Positions 1-8,091 of a stretch of 64,000 bases of DNA are shown here, piece by piece (within the stretch, counting starts at the first letter, position 1; each line of letters starts with the position of its first letter). The notes under the pieces were generated by a model. It did no database searches. It was not told the DNA's origin and worked only from the letters and a program-made list of their open reading frames with translations. Source of the DNA: Gammaproteobacteria bacterium. GTDB taxonomy: Bacteria > Pseudomonadota > Gammaproteobacteria > Pseudomonadales > Azotimanducaceae. Made by a program: the position numbers and the translations under genes. The stretch spans positions 242,917 through 306,916 of the forward strand of contig JAJFJZ010000010.1 in the NCBI GenBank assembly GCA_021773565.1. The letters run 5' to 3'.

Positions 1-444
1 CGTTACGAGATGGGTGGCACGTGCAACACTCACCTGTTGGCCAAAAATGGCCCGCACACCAAGCTCAAAGCCTGTCCAGCCACCGGGTACTCGCAATCCA
101 CCACCGGCGTGCATGTATGGCGCAAGCGTTTTGTGCTTTGCAAGCATTGCATCAATAATCGCACTGTTGGCATCCAGGTCAAATATTCGACGCACCCTGC
201 TTAACAATTCGTCTGTTACAGCCTCAAACTCAACTGGAATTTGCACACGCAGGCCATCCTCGATCCACTCTACCTGAAGATAATTTTCACCACCCAGACA
301 CCTGCTATAACACAGACCCTCCACGGCTTCGTACGGCGGAACGGCACGACGTTTTAAAAAGTCATAAACCCAGAGATGGTCATAGGGCGGGTGCACCGTG
401 AGATGGCGGATAAGCGTTGGTCTGGTTTCGTCCGGGTTTTTCAC
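1..444 (-). CDS. alkA: DNA-3-methyladenine glycosylase II (AlkA family), 5' part only
   Basis: This partial gene runs off the left edge of the window, leaving about 148 codons. The product would remove alkylated bases in base-excision repair. The visible part matches the AlkA N-terminal domain, with HPPYDH near residue 18, an FDLDAN stretch near residue 94, and then the start of the HhH-GPD domain with GLRVPGGW and RAIFGQQVS near the cut end. A stop codon lies just upstream in frame, so this is probably a stand-alone AlkA and not an Ada-AlkA fusion. The start is taken as GTG at 444; TTG at 462 is an alternative and neither has a strong ribosome binding site. The catalytic aspartate lies beyond the window. 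Confidence 0.85.
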   Translation of the reverse strand, partial: MKNPDETRPTLIRHLTVHPPYDHLWVYDFLKRRAVPPYEAVEGLCYSRCLGGENYLQVEWIEDGLRVQIPVEFEAVTDELLSRVRRIFDLDANSAIIDAMLAKHKTLAPYMHAGGGLRVPGGWTGFELGVRAIFGQQVSVARATHLVT

Positions 445-539
445 GCGTTTACAGAAATTCAATGGCTTTCAACTAATAGTTACCACACTATAATTGTTGC
501 ATACTTGAAAAACCTGCCAAATTTGGACATGCAATAGCC

Positions 540-1853
540 TTGTCACTGATACCCGAACCAGACCTTGCGGAATCACTGCTTTCGTTCAGGCAGGCTGGTG
601 CTGCCAATTTATTGCTGGTACGTCCTTACAGTATCGACACCTCATGGCTTAGCCGGGTACAGAAAATTGAGCTTAGTGCGGTTTTTTTGCTTTCGGCACT
701 TCAATCTGAAATACAGGTGTTGGGTTTTGTTACCGATGCAGCCCTGCCAGCGAGAAGCGATACATCTGTCACAGAGCAGGACTTTTACACCCTGGCTAAA
801 CATTATTCCGCTACTGTATTTGATCTGCAAAAAGCCATTCCCCTGCACAGCGTTGAAATCCCGAAACCGTGGGGCCAGGAAATCTGGTTTACCGGTATGG
901 AAGACCGGGGGGTGAGCGGGGTAAGCAGCAATCTTTCTGAAGCACTCCCTGGGCAGTATCTGGAAAACACAAGCGTGCCGTTGCCATGGTTACTCTCTAT
1001 GGCACCGCTGTTCACACATCAGGCAGTAAAACTTGCACTGTTGAAGATACTGGACCCGCTGCCCGATCCGGTACTGGGTGATTTGTATTTTGAGCTGCAC
1101 AGTAAAAAGTATGAAGTTTATGTGGTTACCAGAATAGACGAACAAGCCTGGCCGGACGGTAAAGCGGGGATACGGCTGGGCATGAATCAGGATCAGCGCA
1201 CACAATACTCAGGTGACAATGAGTTTCGCAGTTCCTTTCTTAAAGCAGTGCGGGCATACCATGCCGTGCGCAAGCGCATAGACACAGAGCCGAAACGGAT
1301 TCCAACAAAAGCGGTAAGGGCAGAAGAACACAAACTGCGCATCCATATGCAAAGTTTTACCGCCGTGCAGTCATTAGAACTTGGGGATACTGTAGTAGTG
1401 CAACCCGACATGCCCCATTCCCTGTTGCACGGTGTGCGAGTCGTGGAATTTCAGTCCCCTGTATATGAGCGATATATAATTTCATTCGCACAAAAAGTGC
1501 TCACCCAGAATAACTGGGACAGTGAACAGGCGATAGAACGCATGCAGCTTGGTGCGCCCTCTTTGCCCGAGTTTGAAGCGGTGGAGTGTAACGATCTGGT
1601 CAACGTAGAGCGGATCGTCCGATTCGATGAATTTAATGTCTGGCAGATACGATTGCAGCCACAGGGCATCATCCGCCTTACACCCAACATACCTTACGCC
1701 ATCTGCATGGGCATTAGTGGGCAGACCCATGTGGCAGGGCTGGATATTCTGCCCGAGCACGCCTGCCTGATACCACAGGCCGCCTGTAAATTGAATATAG
1801 AAAACACTAGCAATTCGACATCCGCCTGTTTAATTGCTGCGCCAGGTTTATGA
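540..1853 (+). CDS. Mannose-6-phosphate isomerase-like cupin protein (divergent)
   Basis: The 437-residue protein resembles class I phosphomannose isomerases, zinc cupin enzymes that interconvert mannose-6-phosphate and fructose-6-phosphate. The visible signs are KPWGQEIWF near residue 109, which matches the KPWG opening of the family, and GDTVVVQPDMPHSLLHG near residue 284 followed by VVEFQSP, which matches the cupin metal-site strand. The first hundred residues are not recognised and precede the usual PMI start, so this is a divergent or fused form. The start is TTG at 540 with no clear ribosome binding site. The stop overlaps the next gene by 4 bases, so the two are probably co-translated. 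The true substrate is unknown. Confidence 0.6.
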   Translation: MSLIPEPDLAESLLSFRQAGAANLLLVRPYSIDTSWLSRVQKIELSAVFLLSALQSEIQVLGFVTDAALPARSDTSVTEQDFYTLAKHYSATVFDLQKAIPLHSVEIPKPWGQEIWFTGMEDRGVSGVSSNLSEALPGQYLENTSVPLPWLLSMAPLFTHQAVKLALLKILDPLPDPVLGDLYFELHSKKYEVYVVTRIDEQAWPDGKAGIRLGMNQDQRTQYSGDNEFRSSFLKAVRAYHAVRKRIDTEPKRIPTKAVRAEEHKLRIHMQSFTAVQSLELGDTVVVQPDMPHSLLHGVRVVEFQSPVYERYIISFAQKVLTQNNWDSEQAIERMQLGAPSLPEFEAVECNDLVNVERIVRFDEFNVWQIRLQPQGIIRLTPNIPYAICMGISGQTHVAGLDILPEHACLIPQAACKLNIENTSNSTSACLIAAPGL

Positions 1854-2914
1854 AAAACACTATTAGACGCGTAAGCATCGCGATTTTTTTTTACTACCTG
1901 CTGTTTGTCTATCCGCCACTTCGCCTGCTGGATTTGTACACTGTTGACTGGCAAAACACCTTTGTACTGTTAGGTATTATGGTACTACCACCGATTCTTC
2001 GGGCTACTCACGAGATACGAGCCAATGGCTTCACGCGTTTACTCAGTGCTATAGCGTTTACCTGGCTGGGTATCTGTTTTCAGTTGTTTTTGCTGGTGGC
2101 AATCCACGACCTGATTAACCTGGCTTTCGCCATCCCCAATGAAATTTCTGCACCACTGTTAACATTGATTATTGGTGTGGTGGCTATTGGCGGTTTTATA
2201 AATGCACAGGTTATCAAGGTGCGAAACCTGGACATAAACGTTGATTTAGATGCAAGTGATGCGGTAACGGGGCTAACCGCCATACATATAAGTGATGCGC
2301 ACATTGGTTCGCGCAGTCCCACCCTTTTGAATCGCATAGTAAAAAAAACCAATGAAGCAAACCCCGACTACGTTTGGATTACGGGAGACCTGATCGACTT
2401 TGCAAACATTTCCAAACAACAGCTATCGCCGCTTTCAGAAATCAGAGCCCCGGCATTTTATGTGATTGGCAACCACGAACGTTACGTAGACCTTGAAGAT
2501 ATTGATCAAAGGCTGCGCGAACTGGGTGTGAAGGTGTTGCGCAACGAGAGTATTACCCATGGACCCTTTCAGATAATTGGTATTGATGATGCTGAAAGAA
2601 AAACCATGGTTAGCGAACAACTGACACATATCACCGTATCCGATGAACACTATCCAGTGCTGTTATATCATCGGCCTGACGGTCTGGAGGCAGCAGCCGC
2701 CAAAGGTATTCGGCTGATGCTGTGCGGCCATACACACAATGGCCAACTGGTTCCGTTTAACTTTATTGTAAAGAAATTTTTTCCGCGCATTCAAGGATTG
2801 TTCTGCATAGGTAATACTACGCTCTATGTTTCCCCCGGGGTTGGAACCTGGGGACCGGTATTGCGCATAGGATCGCGCAGTGAAATAGCGCACATAAAAT
2901 TCAATTGCTCCTAA
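1850..2914 (+). CDS. Membrane-anchored metallophosphoesterase (YaeI/YkuE type)
   Basis: This 354-residue protein has about four hydrophobic segments in its first 125 residues, followed by a calcineurin-like phosphoesterase domain. The metal-binding motifs are all present: DAHIG near 149, GDLIDF near 180, GNHE near 207 and GHTHNGQ near 293. Relatives cleave phosphoester bonds, and some act on lipid A precursors or on membrane-linked substrates, but the substrate here cannot be told from sequence. It overlaps the preceding PMI-like gene by ATGA, which argues for one operon, and is followed 12 bases later by a metallo-beta-lactamase-fold hydrolase. Confidence 0.85.
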   Translation: MKNTIRRVSIAIFFYYLLFVYPPLRLLDLYTVDWQNTFVLLGIMVLPPILRATHEIRANGFTRLLSAIAFTWLGICFQLFLLVAIHDLINLAFAIPNEISAPLLTLIIGVVAIGGFINAQVIKVRNLDINVDLDASDAVTGLTAIHISDAHIGSRSPTLLNRIVKKTNEANPDYVWITGDLIDFANISKQQLSPLSEIRAPAFYVIGNHERYVDLEDIDQRLRELGVKVLRNESITHGPFQIIGIDDAERKTMVSEQLTHITVSDEHYPVLLYHRPDGLEAAAAKGIRLMLCGHTHNGQLVPFNFIVKKFFPRIQGLFCIGNTTLYVSPGVGTWGPVLRIGSRSEIAHIKFNCS

Positions 2915-2926
2915 AGAGAAAGCAAC

Positions 2927-3607
2927 ATGACAGATACATCAGACCTGATCATAGAACAAATCGAGATCGGCCCCATGCAAAACTTCGTTTACATCGTGGG
3001 ATCGCGTAGTACGCGGGAGGTAGCCGTGGTTGACCCTGCATGGGACATAGACGGAATTTTAACTATGTTGGAAGAGCGCGATTACAAACTCACGTCGGCG
3101 CTGGTAACGCATTACCATCCAGATCATATTGGCGGGTCATTTGGCAACAATAAAATCCAGGGTCTTTCTGAACTGCTGGAAAGAAACCCCGTTAAAATCT
3201 ATGTGCATAAATCCGAAGCAGCCGGTGTTAAGAAAGTAACCGGTATATCTGAATCAGATATGGAAAAAGTAAATTCAGGTGACACTTTAAAAGTCGGCCT
3301 GATCGATGTTGAATTTTTACACACACCAGGACATACGCCCGGTTCCCAGTGCTTTAAAATTAAAAACACGCTGGTTTCGGGCGATACATTGTTTATCCAG
3401 GGCTGCGGCAGAGTGGACCTGCCCGGTTCCGATTCAGAACAGATGTATCACAGCTTGAGAAAGCTGGCAGACCTGCCAGACGATACCCTGCTATTACCTG
3501 GGCACAATTACGGGGCAGTGCCAAACGCCACGATGGGCGAGACCAAAGCCCAAAATGCACACCTCAATGTCAGTGACCTGCCAACCTGGCAGCGCATGAT
3601 GGGCTAA
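2927..3607 (+). CDS. MBL-fold metallo-hydrolase, glyoxalase II-like
   Basis: The 226-residue protein has the metallo-beta-lactamase fold signature THYHPDHIGG near residues 61-70, then HTPGHTPGS near 126 and GDTLF near 142, as in hydroxyacylglutathione hydrolases and related thioesterases. The fourth metal ligand region is LLPGHNYG near 190. It most resembles the short glyoxalase II-like group, which lacks the full C-terminal substrate domain of GloB. It is the last gene of an apparent three-gene plus-strand operon and converges on mdh. The substrate is unproven, and a persulfide dioxygenase role is less likely from length alone. Confidence 0.8.
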   Translation: MTDTSDLIIEQIEIGPMQNFVYIVGSRSTREVAVVDPAWDIDGILTMLEERDYKLTSALVTHYHPDHIGGSFGNNKIQGLSELLERNPVKIYVHKSEAAGVKKVTGISESDMEKVNSGDTLKVGLIDVEFLHTPGHTPGSQCFKIKNTLVSGDTLFIQGCGRVDLPGSDSEQMYHSLRKLADLPDDTLLLPGHNYGAVPNATMGETKAQNAHLNVSDLPTWQRMMG

Positions 3608-3627
3608 TTCTCAATCGTGCTCCAAAA

Positions 3628-4608
3628 TCAGGAGGGTAACAGGTGTGCAACCATGTCGCGTTCTTCACACAGCTCGGCTTCGGTGGCGTCCATGCGCTGT
3701 TGGCTAAAGTCGTTTATCTGAAGCCCCTGTACAATTTGCCAATCGCCCTCTGCACACACCACAGGAAAGGAGTAAATCAAACCTTTCTCCACCCCGTAGC
3801 TGCCGTCTGAATACACCGCCATGCTCACCACTTTACCGTTGGACCCAAGCGCCCATGAGCGCATGTGGTCAATAGCTGCATTTGCAGCTGAGGCGGCACT
3901 GGATGCGCCGCGGGCTTCAATTATAGCGGCACCCCTTTGTTGAACTGTGGGGATAAAGTCGTTCTCGTACCAATGCGTATCCACCAATTCCAAAGCAGCC
4001 TTGCCATTAACTGTGGCCCGGTGCAAATCAGGATACTGCGTTGCAGAGTGATTACCCCAGATACACAGGTCGTTAACGGCAGTTACGTGCTCACCGGTTT
4101 TGGCGGCTAATTGGGCCTCGGCACGATTGTGGTCCAGCCTTGTCATGGCAGTAAATTGTCGGGGATCAAGATCGGGGGCATTGCGCTGGGCAATCAGGCT
4201 ATTGGTGTTAGCCGGGTTTCCCACCACCAGTATTTTCACCAAGCGGGATGCATGATCGCTTAGTGCCTTACCCTGCACTGAAAAAATCGCGGCATTGGCT
4301 TCAATGAGCTCTTTACGCTCCATGCCTTTTGACCTGGGTCGCGAGCCCACCAGTAAAGCATAGTCCGTATCCTTGAAAGCTACGTTGGGGTCATCTGTCA
4401 GAATCATTTCCTGCACCAGAGGAAAAGCACAATCTTCCAGTTCCATAATCACCCCTTTAAGGGCATCAAGTGCGGGCGTGATTTCCAGCAGCTGCAGAAT
4501 AACCGGCTGGTCTTTACCCAACATTTCTCCGGATGCAATTCTGAACATGAGTGAATAGCCAATTTGACCGGCAGCCCCGGTCACTGTAACGCGTACAGGT
4601 GATTTCAT
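3628..4608 (-). CDS. mdh: Malate dehydrogenase
   Basis: This 326-residue NAD-dependent enzyme oxidises malate to oxaloacetate in the citric acid cycle. The N-terminal Rossmann motif is [12 protein letters not shown]. Substrate-binding arginines lie in the [13 protein letters not shown] loop near residue 89, and the catalytic histidine is in the IWGNHSATQ motif near 187. The sequence is of the Thermus/cytosolic-type MDH class, with length typical for the family. It converges with the MBL hydrolase gene and is divergent from the GNAT gene. It appears monocistronic. Confidence 0.97.
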   Translation of the reverse strand: MKSPVRVTVTGAAGQIGYSLMFRIASGEMLGKDQPVILQLLEITPALDALKGVIMELEDCAFPLVQEMILTDDPNVAFKDTDYALLVGSRPRSKGMERKELIEANAAIFSVQGKALSDHASRLVKILVVGNPANTNSLIAQRNAPDLDPRQFTAMTRLDHNRAEAQLAAKTGEHVTAVNDLCIWGNHSATQYPDLHRATVNGKAALELVDTHWYENDFIPTVQQRGAAIIEARGASSAASAANAAIDHMRSWALGSNGKVVSMAVYSDGSYGVEKGLIYSFPVVCAEGDWQIVQGLQINDFSQQRMDATEAELCEERDMVAHLLPS

Positions 4609-4685
4609 TTTTTTGGTCCTTATGTGTCCTTGCTGGCAAAAAGCGCCTTCGTTATTGTACCAGTGTTCTTACGGGTACTCAGTAA

Positions 4686-5525
4686 ATGTCCGATAAAATC
4701 ACAAAACCGGTTTCTCCTGGACTGGCCATGGCCGACATTGAGCGGGCCTCCCTCAGGGCATGGCCTGCGCTTGAGGAAACAAGCCTGGGCAACTGGCGTT
4801 TGCGTTTTTCCAAAGGCTTCACCAAACGCGCTAATTCTGTAAGCATTATCGACACACACGACCACGCGATTTCACATTCTGAGTTGCTCGAAAAAATAGC
4901 TGCATGCGAACAGCTGTATCACGACAGGGAATTGGCCACTATATTTCGCCTGGTGCAGGTAATCGAAACAGAAAATTCCACAACTACTGCCCCCACAAAC
5001 ATAGATCGGGTCCTTGCGAGCAGAAACTACCGTTTCTGCGACGCCTCGTTAGTGCTGATAAAGAAATTGGATAGGACAGCCCCAGCACCCACCTCCATTC
5101 ATTTCGTCGACATGCAAGCCTGGCTGGCGGGTTATCAGCAAATTTCAGGCACATCTGGTCAGGCAGAACATTTACACACCCTGTTATTAAAAGGAGTAAA
5201 GCCAGAGCTTTTGTTTGCGCTCGCTAAGCACAAACAACACAGCATCGCATGTGCGCTGGGCGTGCTGGATGGAGCATTGCTGGGACTGTTCGACATAGCC
5301 ACGCATCCCGATTTTCGCAAGCAGGGCTTCGCTCGCGCACTGGTTCACCATCTGTGCGCCCGAGGATTTTCCAGTGGTGCAAAGTACGTCTACCTGCAGG
5401 TGCAGGAAGACAATTGCGCTGCTCTCGCGCTCTACGCCGCACTGGGGTTTAGCCCTGCCTATCGTTATGGCTACAGAATTGAAGGTGAATCCCGGATGCG
5501 CGTGACATGTGGCCCGAAAATATAG
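4686..5525 (+). CDS. GNAT family N-acetyltransferase
   Basis: This is a 279-residue protein. The C-terminal half carries the acetyl-CoA binding motif of GNAT enzymes (FRKQGFARALVHHL near 209) followed by the typical EDNCAALALYAALGF tail near 237. The N-terminal half is a weakly conserved region, possibly a second degenerate GNAT fold. The acceptor substrate cannot be predicted. It is divergent from mdh across 77 bases and convergent with the LLM gene. Confidence 0.8.
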   Translation: MSDKITKPVSPGLAMADIERASLRAWPALEETSLGNWRLRFSKGFTKRANSVSIIDTHDHAISHSELLEKIAACEQLYHDRELATIFRLVQVIETENSTTTAPTNIDRVLASRNYRFCDASLVLIKKLDRTAPAPTSIHFVDMQAWLAGYQQISGTSGQAEHLHTLLLKGVKPELLFALAKHKQHSIACALGVLDGALLGLFDIATHPDFRKQGFARALVHHLCARGFSSGAKYVYLQVQEDNCAALALYAALGFSPAYRYGYRIEGESRMRVTCGPKI

Positions 5526-5553
5526 GCAGTACCTAATGCTGCTGTGATCACTG

Positions 5554-6432
5554 CTAGGAAGAGAAATGGGGCATCACATCTTCGATGTAACATTGCAAAT
5601 TGTCCCAGTCGACGGGCGGACGAAAGGCTATGTTAATCCCTTGAATACCGATCTCCTTAAACTGACCGATCATGTCCACCGCCTGCTGCGCGCTACCGGC
5701 CAGAGATCCATCAGGATCAATATCCGGCGTACGTGTTGAGTTCATGTAAAAGCCAAGATTAACGCTGGTATCAATCTCTGCCGGGTCGCGGCCGATTTTC
5801 TCACAGGCCTGGCCAAGTCGAGCCAGGCGATCAGCCGCCAATTCGGGCGAGACATAGGGCATATTGAAGCCATCGGCATATTTCGCTGCAAGACGCACGG
5901 TACGTCGCTTGCCGCGCCCACCAATCCACAAGCGTAGTCCCAGCGGAGCGGGGCTACAAACGGCACCCTGAAAGTCGTAATATTTGCCTTTAAAGCTTAC
6001 CTCCTCGCCCTTCCACAAGGCGTGGATGATGGCCAGCGCCTCTTCGAGCTGGTCGAAGCGTTCACCCAGCGGCGGAAAACCGTACCCAAATTCGCGAAAC
6101 TCTTCTTCTAGCCAACCAGCACCAATACCGATGTCGGCACGACCTCCTGACAGGTGATCGATGGTTACCCCGGCTTTGGCGAGCACGCCAGGATTGCGAA
6201 ATAAGGCACAAAACACCAGACAGCCGACCCGCACATTTTTCGTGCAGGCGGCCAAGCCAGACAGTGCCGCCACACCTTCAAAGCAGGGATTGGCCCGATC
6301 CTGCAGAGGATTTGCATAGAAGTGATCCCAGACGCTTACCCAATGAAAGCCATTCTCGTCACCTATCTTCCACAAGCGCTTCAATTCGCGCATGGAAAGG
6401 TCCTGGGGACCTGCATGTATGCCTAGTTTCAT
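5554..6432 (-). CDS. LLM-class flavin-dependent oxidoreductase (Rv1855c-like)
   Basis: This 292-residue protein has the bacterial luciferase-like TIM barrel signature: SVWDHF near residue 34, FRNPGVLAKAG near 82, and the GGRADIGIGAGW stretch near 96. It most resembles the LLM subfamily annotated as probable F420-dependent oxidoreductases of the Rv1855c type. Whether the cofactor here is F420 or FMN cannot be decided from the window. It follows the PLP enzyme gene by 42 bases on the same strand and is probably cotranscribed with it. Confidence 0.8.
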   Translation of the reverse strand: MKLGIHAGPQDLSMRELKRLWKIGDENGFHWVSVWDHFYANPLQDRANPCFEGVAALSGLAACTKNVRVGCLVFCALFRNPGVLAKAGVTIDHLSGGRADIGIGAGWLEEEFREFGYGFPPLGERFDQLEEALAIIHALWKGEEVSFKGKYYDFQGAVCSPAPLGLRLWIGGRGKRRTVRLAAKYADGFNMPYVSPELAADRLARLGQACEKIGRDPAEIDTSVNLGFYMNSTRTPDIDPDGSLAGSAQQAVDMIGQFKEIGIQGINIAFRPPVDWDNLQCYIEDVMPHFSS

Positions 6433-6474
6433 ATCCGCTACTCCGCAATAAATAATATCTGGATGGCCAACAAT

Positions 6475-7710
6475 TTACAGGGCGCTGTCCAGGCTCACCA
6501 GAATACGCTCAACATCCTTAAGCGTGTTGTAGTGCAGCAAGGATACCCGAACCACGCCATCGTCTATATCGATGCCCAGGTTCTTCAGAACGCGGGGCGC
6601 ATAAAAATTTCCGTTTTCCGTGCCTATACCATCTTTTCGCATTAGCGTAGTGACATCCGCTGAGGATTTACGCAGCGGTTTAAAGGATATGGTTGCCGCG
6701 CGATCGCCGTCATCACAGTGCACCTTGCCAAGTAATCTGGCTTTGGAAGACTGATTAAGATACTCAAGCATCGGTCGGGCCAAAATTGTTTCATGGCCAA
6801 AAGTGAGCGTATGGATTGCCGCCATTTTAACCGCGGCGCTGTCACCGGCTTTACCCCCATGGTGCAGGTGCAAAGCATCGAAATAGTCCAGCACGCCCCG
6901 ACAAGCCGCAATCTGTGCGTGCTGCGGACCAGCAGGATTATAGCGTTTGCTGTCTACATTCTGGGTGAAGTAGTGACTTTGTCCCAGCAGTTGATCAGAC
7001 AATTGCCCATTAACGTAGAGAATTCCCTGGTGTGGCCCGAACACCTTGTACAGGCTAAACAGGTAAATATCGACACCAAGCGCCTTAAGGTCGCAGATAT
7101 GGTGAGGGGCATAGGCCACTGCATCCACACAGACTTTTGCAGTGCCCTGGCTGCGTACTTTTTGCACGATATCGGCAACGGGATTCACCGTACCAATGAG
7201 GTTAGAGCAGTGGGTAAAAAATAACCATCGTGTGCGATCGCTTAGTAATTGGTCCAGATCTGCTGGATCCAGCAAGCCGGTAACGGGATTCACTGCCCAC
7301 TCGCGGATGGTCACGCCCTTTTCTTCCGCCTTGCGTCGCCAGACACCGATATTCGCCTCGTGATCCTGCTGAGTGACTATAATTTCATCACCGGGCCCCC
7401 AGGCGGCACCCAGTGCCTGCGCCATGACGTAACTGTTCATTGACGTGGAAGGCCCGATTGTTAACTCGCCGATCTCAATATTCAGTGCCAGTGCCCAGCC
7501 CTGCCGCGCTGCATCCATAGCCTGACCGGCTTCCTGCGATGGCGTAAAGGCGTAGTAAGGCTGTACGCGGGTGTGCTGGTTGTAATGTTGCATTCGCTCA
7601 ATAACCGGCTGCGCGACATAACTGCCACCCGCATTACAACAAAATACATGCTCGGGATTATCACTGCACTGTGGAAATTGTGCGCGCACGAAGTCGATAT
7701 CAAGGATCAT
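6475..7710 (-). CDS. PLP-dependent aminotransferase class V, cysteine desulfurase-like (VC1184 type)
   Basis: The 411-residue fold-type I PLP enzyme has the lysine for the cofactor in SLYKVFGPHQG near residue 223. A phosphate-binding stretch TIGPSTSMNSYVMAQ lies near 85. It matches the class V subfamily related to cysteine desulfurases but without the usual C-terminal catalytic cysteine loop, so desulfurase activity is unproven. The upstream region of about 377 bases separates it from divergent gltB. The LLM oxidoreductase is the next gene in the same direction. Confidence 0.8.
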   Translation of the reverse strand: MILDIDFVRAQFPQCSDNPEHVFCCNAGGSYVAQPVIERMQHYNQHTRVQPYYAFTPSQEAGQAMDAARQGWALALNIEIGELTIGPSTSMNSYVMAQALGAAWGPGDEIIVTQQDHEANIGVWRRKAEEKGVTIREWAVNPVTGLLDPADLDQLLSDRTRWLFFTHCSNLIGTVNPVADIVQKVRSQGTAKVCVDAVAYAPHHICDLKALGVDIYLFSLYKVFGPHQGILYVNGQLSDQLLGQSHYFTQNVDSKRYNPAGPQHAQIAACRGVLDYFDALHLHHGGKAGDSAAVKMAAIHTLTFGHETILARPMLEYLNQSSKARLLGKVHCDDGDRAATISFKPLRKSSADVTTLMRKDGIGTENGNFYAPRVLKNLGIDIDDGVVRVSLLHYNTLKDVERILVSLDSAL

Positions 7711-8087
7711 TGTTTGGTATTCCCCACTTCTGGTTTGTTAGTTCAGGCTCAACATAATATAGCCAGAAGTAGTGTGCAGTAACAGAGGAGAGACCTTTTG
7801 ACGGCGATATTAGTCATTTGCCTCAGGCCTCGAACATCTTCCAGCAAACAAAACTTGCTTGAAGCGCCGTTTTCTGACATTTTTATCGACCGCATTCACA
7901 AAGTGGATGAAAGGTATTTTGATCTTTACGTTTTAAATCAACGGCTTAAAGTCAAAGCATCTAAGCAGCATTGGAATCCGGGAAACAAATCGAGGTATAT
8001 TCAGGTAAGAAGAGGCGAACAATCGCCCGCTGTGGGTAAAACAGCACTGCCGTTATGCCTTGCACACAGAATTCGGGAGACCGCTGC
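7711..8087. other. Intergenic region between the PLP enzyme and gltB
   Basis: This 377-base gap holds the divergent upstream regions of the PLP enzyme gene and gltB. I see no convincing riboswitch, attenuator or long inverted repeat. The only coding candidate is a weak 97-codon frame, listed separately. A purine-rich GGGAGA about 7 bases before ATG 8088 is a good ribosome binding site for gltB. Confidence 0.5.
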
Positions 8088-8091
8088 ATGA
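7798..8091 (+). CDS. Possible small protein upstream of gltB (doubtful)
   Basis: A 97-codon frame opens at TTG 7798 after an AGGAGAG ribosome binding site and closes at a TGA that overlaps the gltB ATG as ATGA. Those two signs are what a translationally coupled upstream gene would show. Against it, the amino acid sequence resembles nothing I know, it has no domain, signal or clear hydrophobic segment, and gltB has its own ribosome binding site. It may be noncoding leader. Confidence 0.25.
   Translation: MTAILVICLRPRTSSSKQNLLEAPFSDIFIDRIHKVDERYFDLYVLNQRLKVKASKQHWNPGNKSRYIQVRRGEQSPAVGKTALPLCLAHRIRETAA

Noticed and set aside
7711..8087. Possible glycine or other riboswitch before gltB
   Set aside because: A GGAGAG-like stretch is present but the rest of the conserved core and stems is missing.
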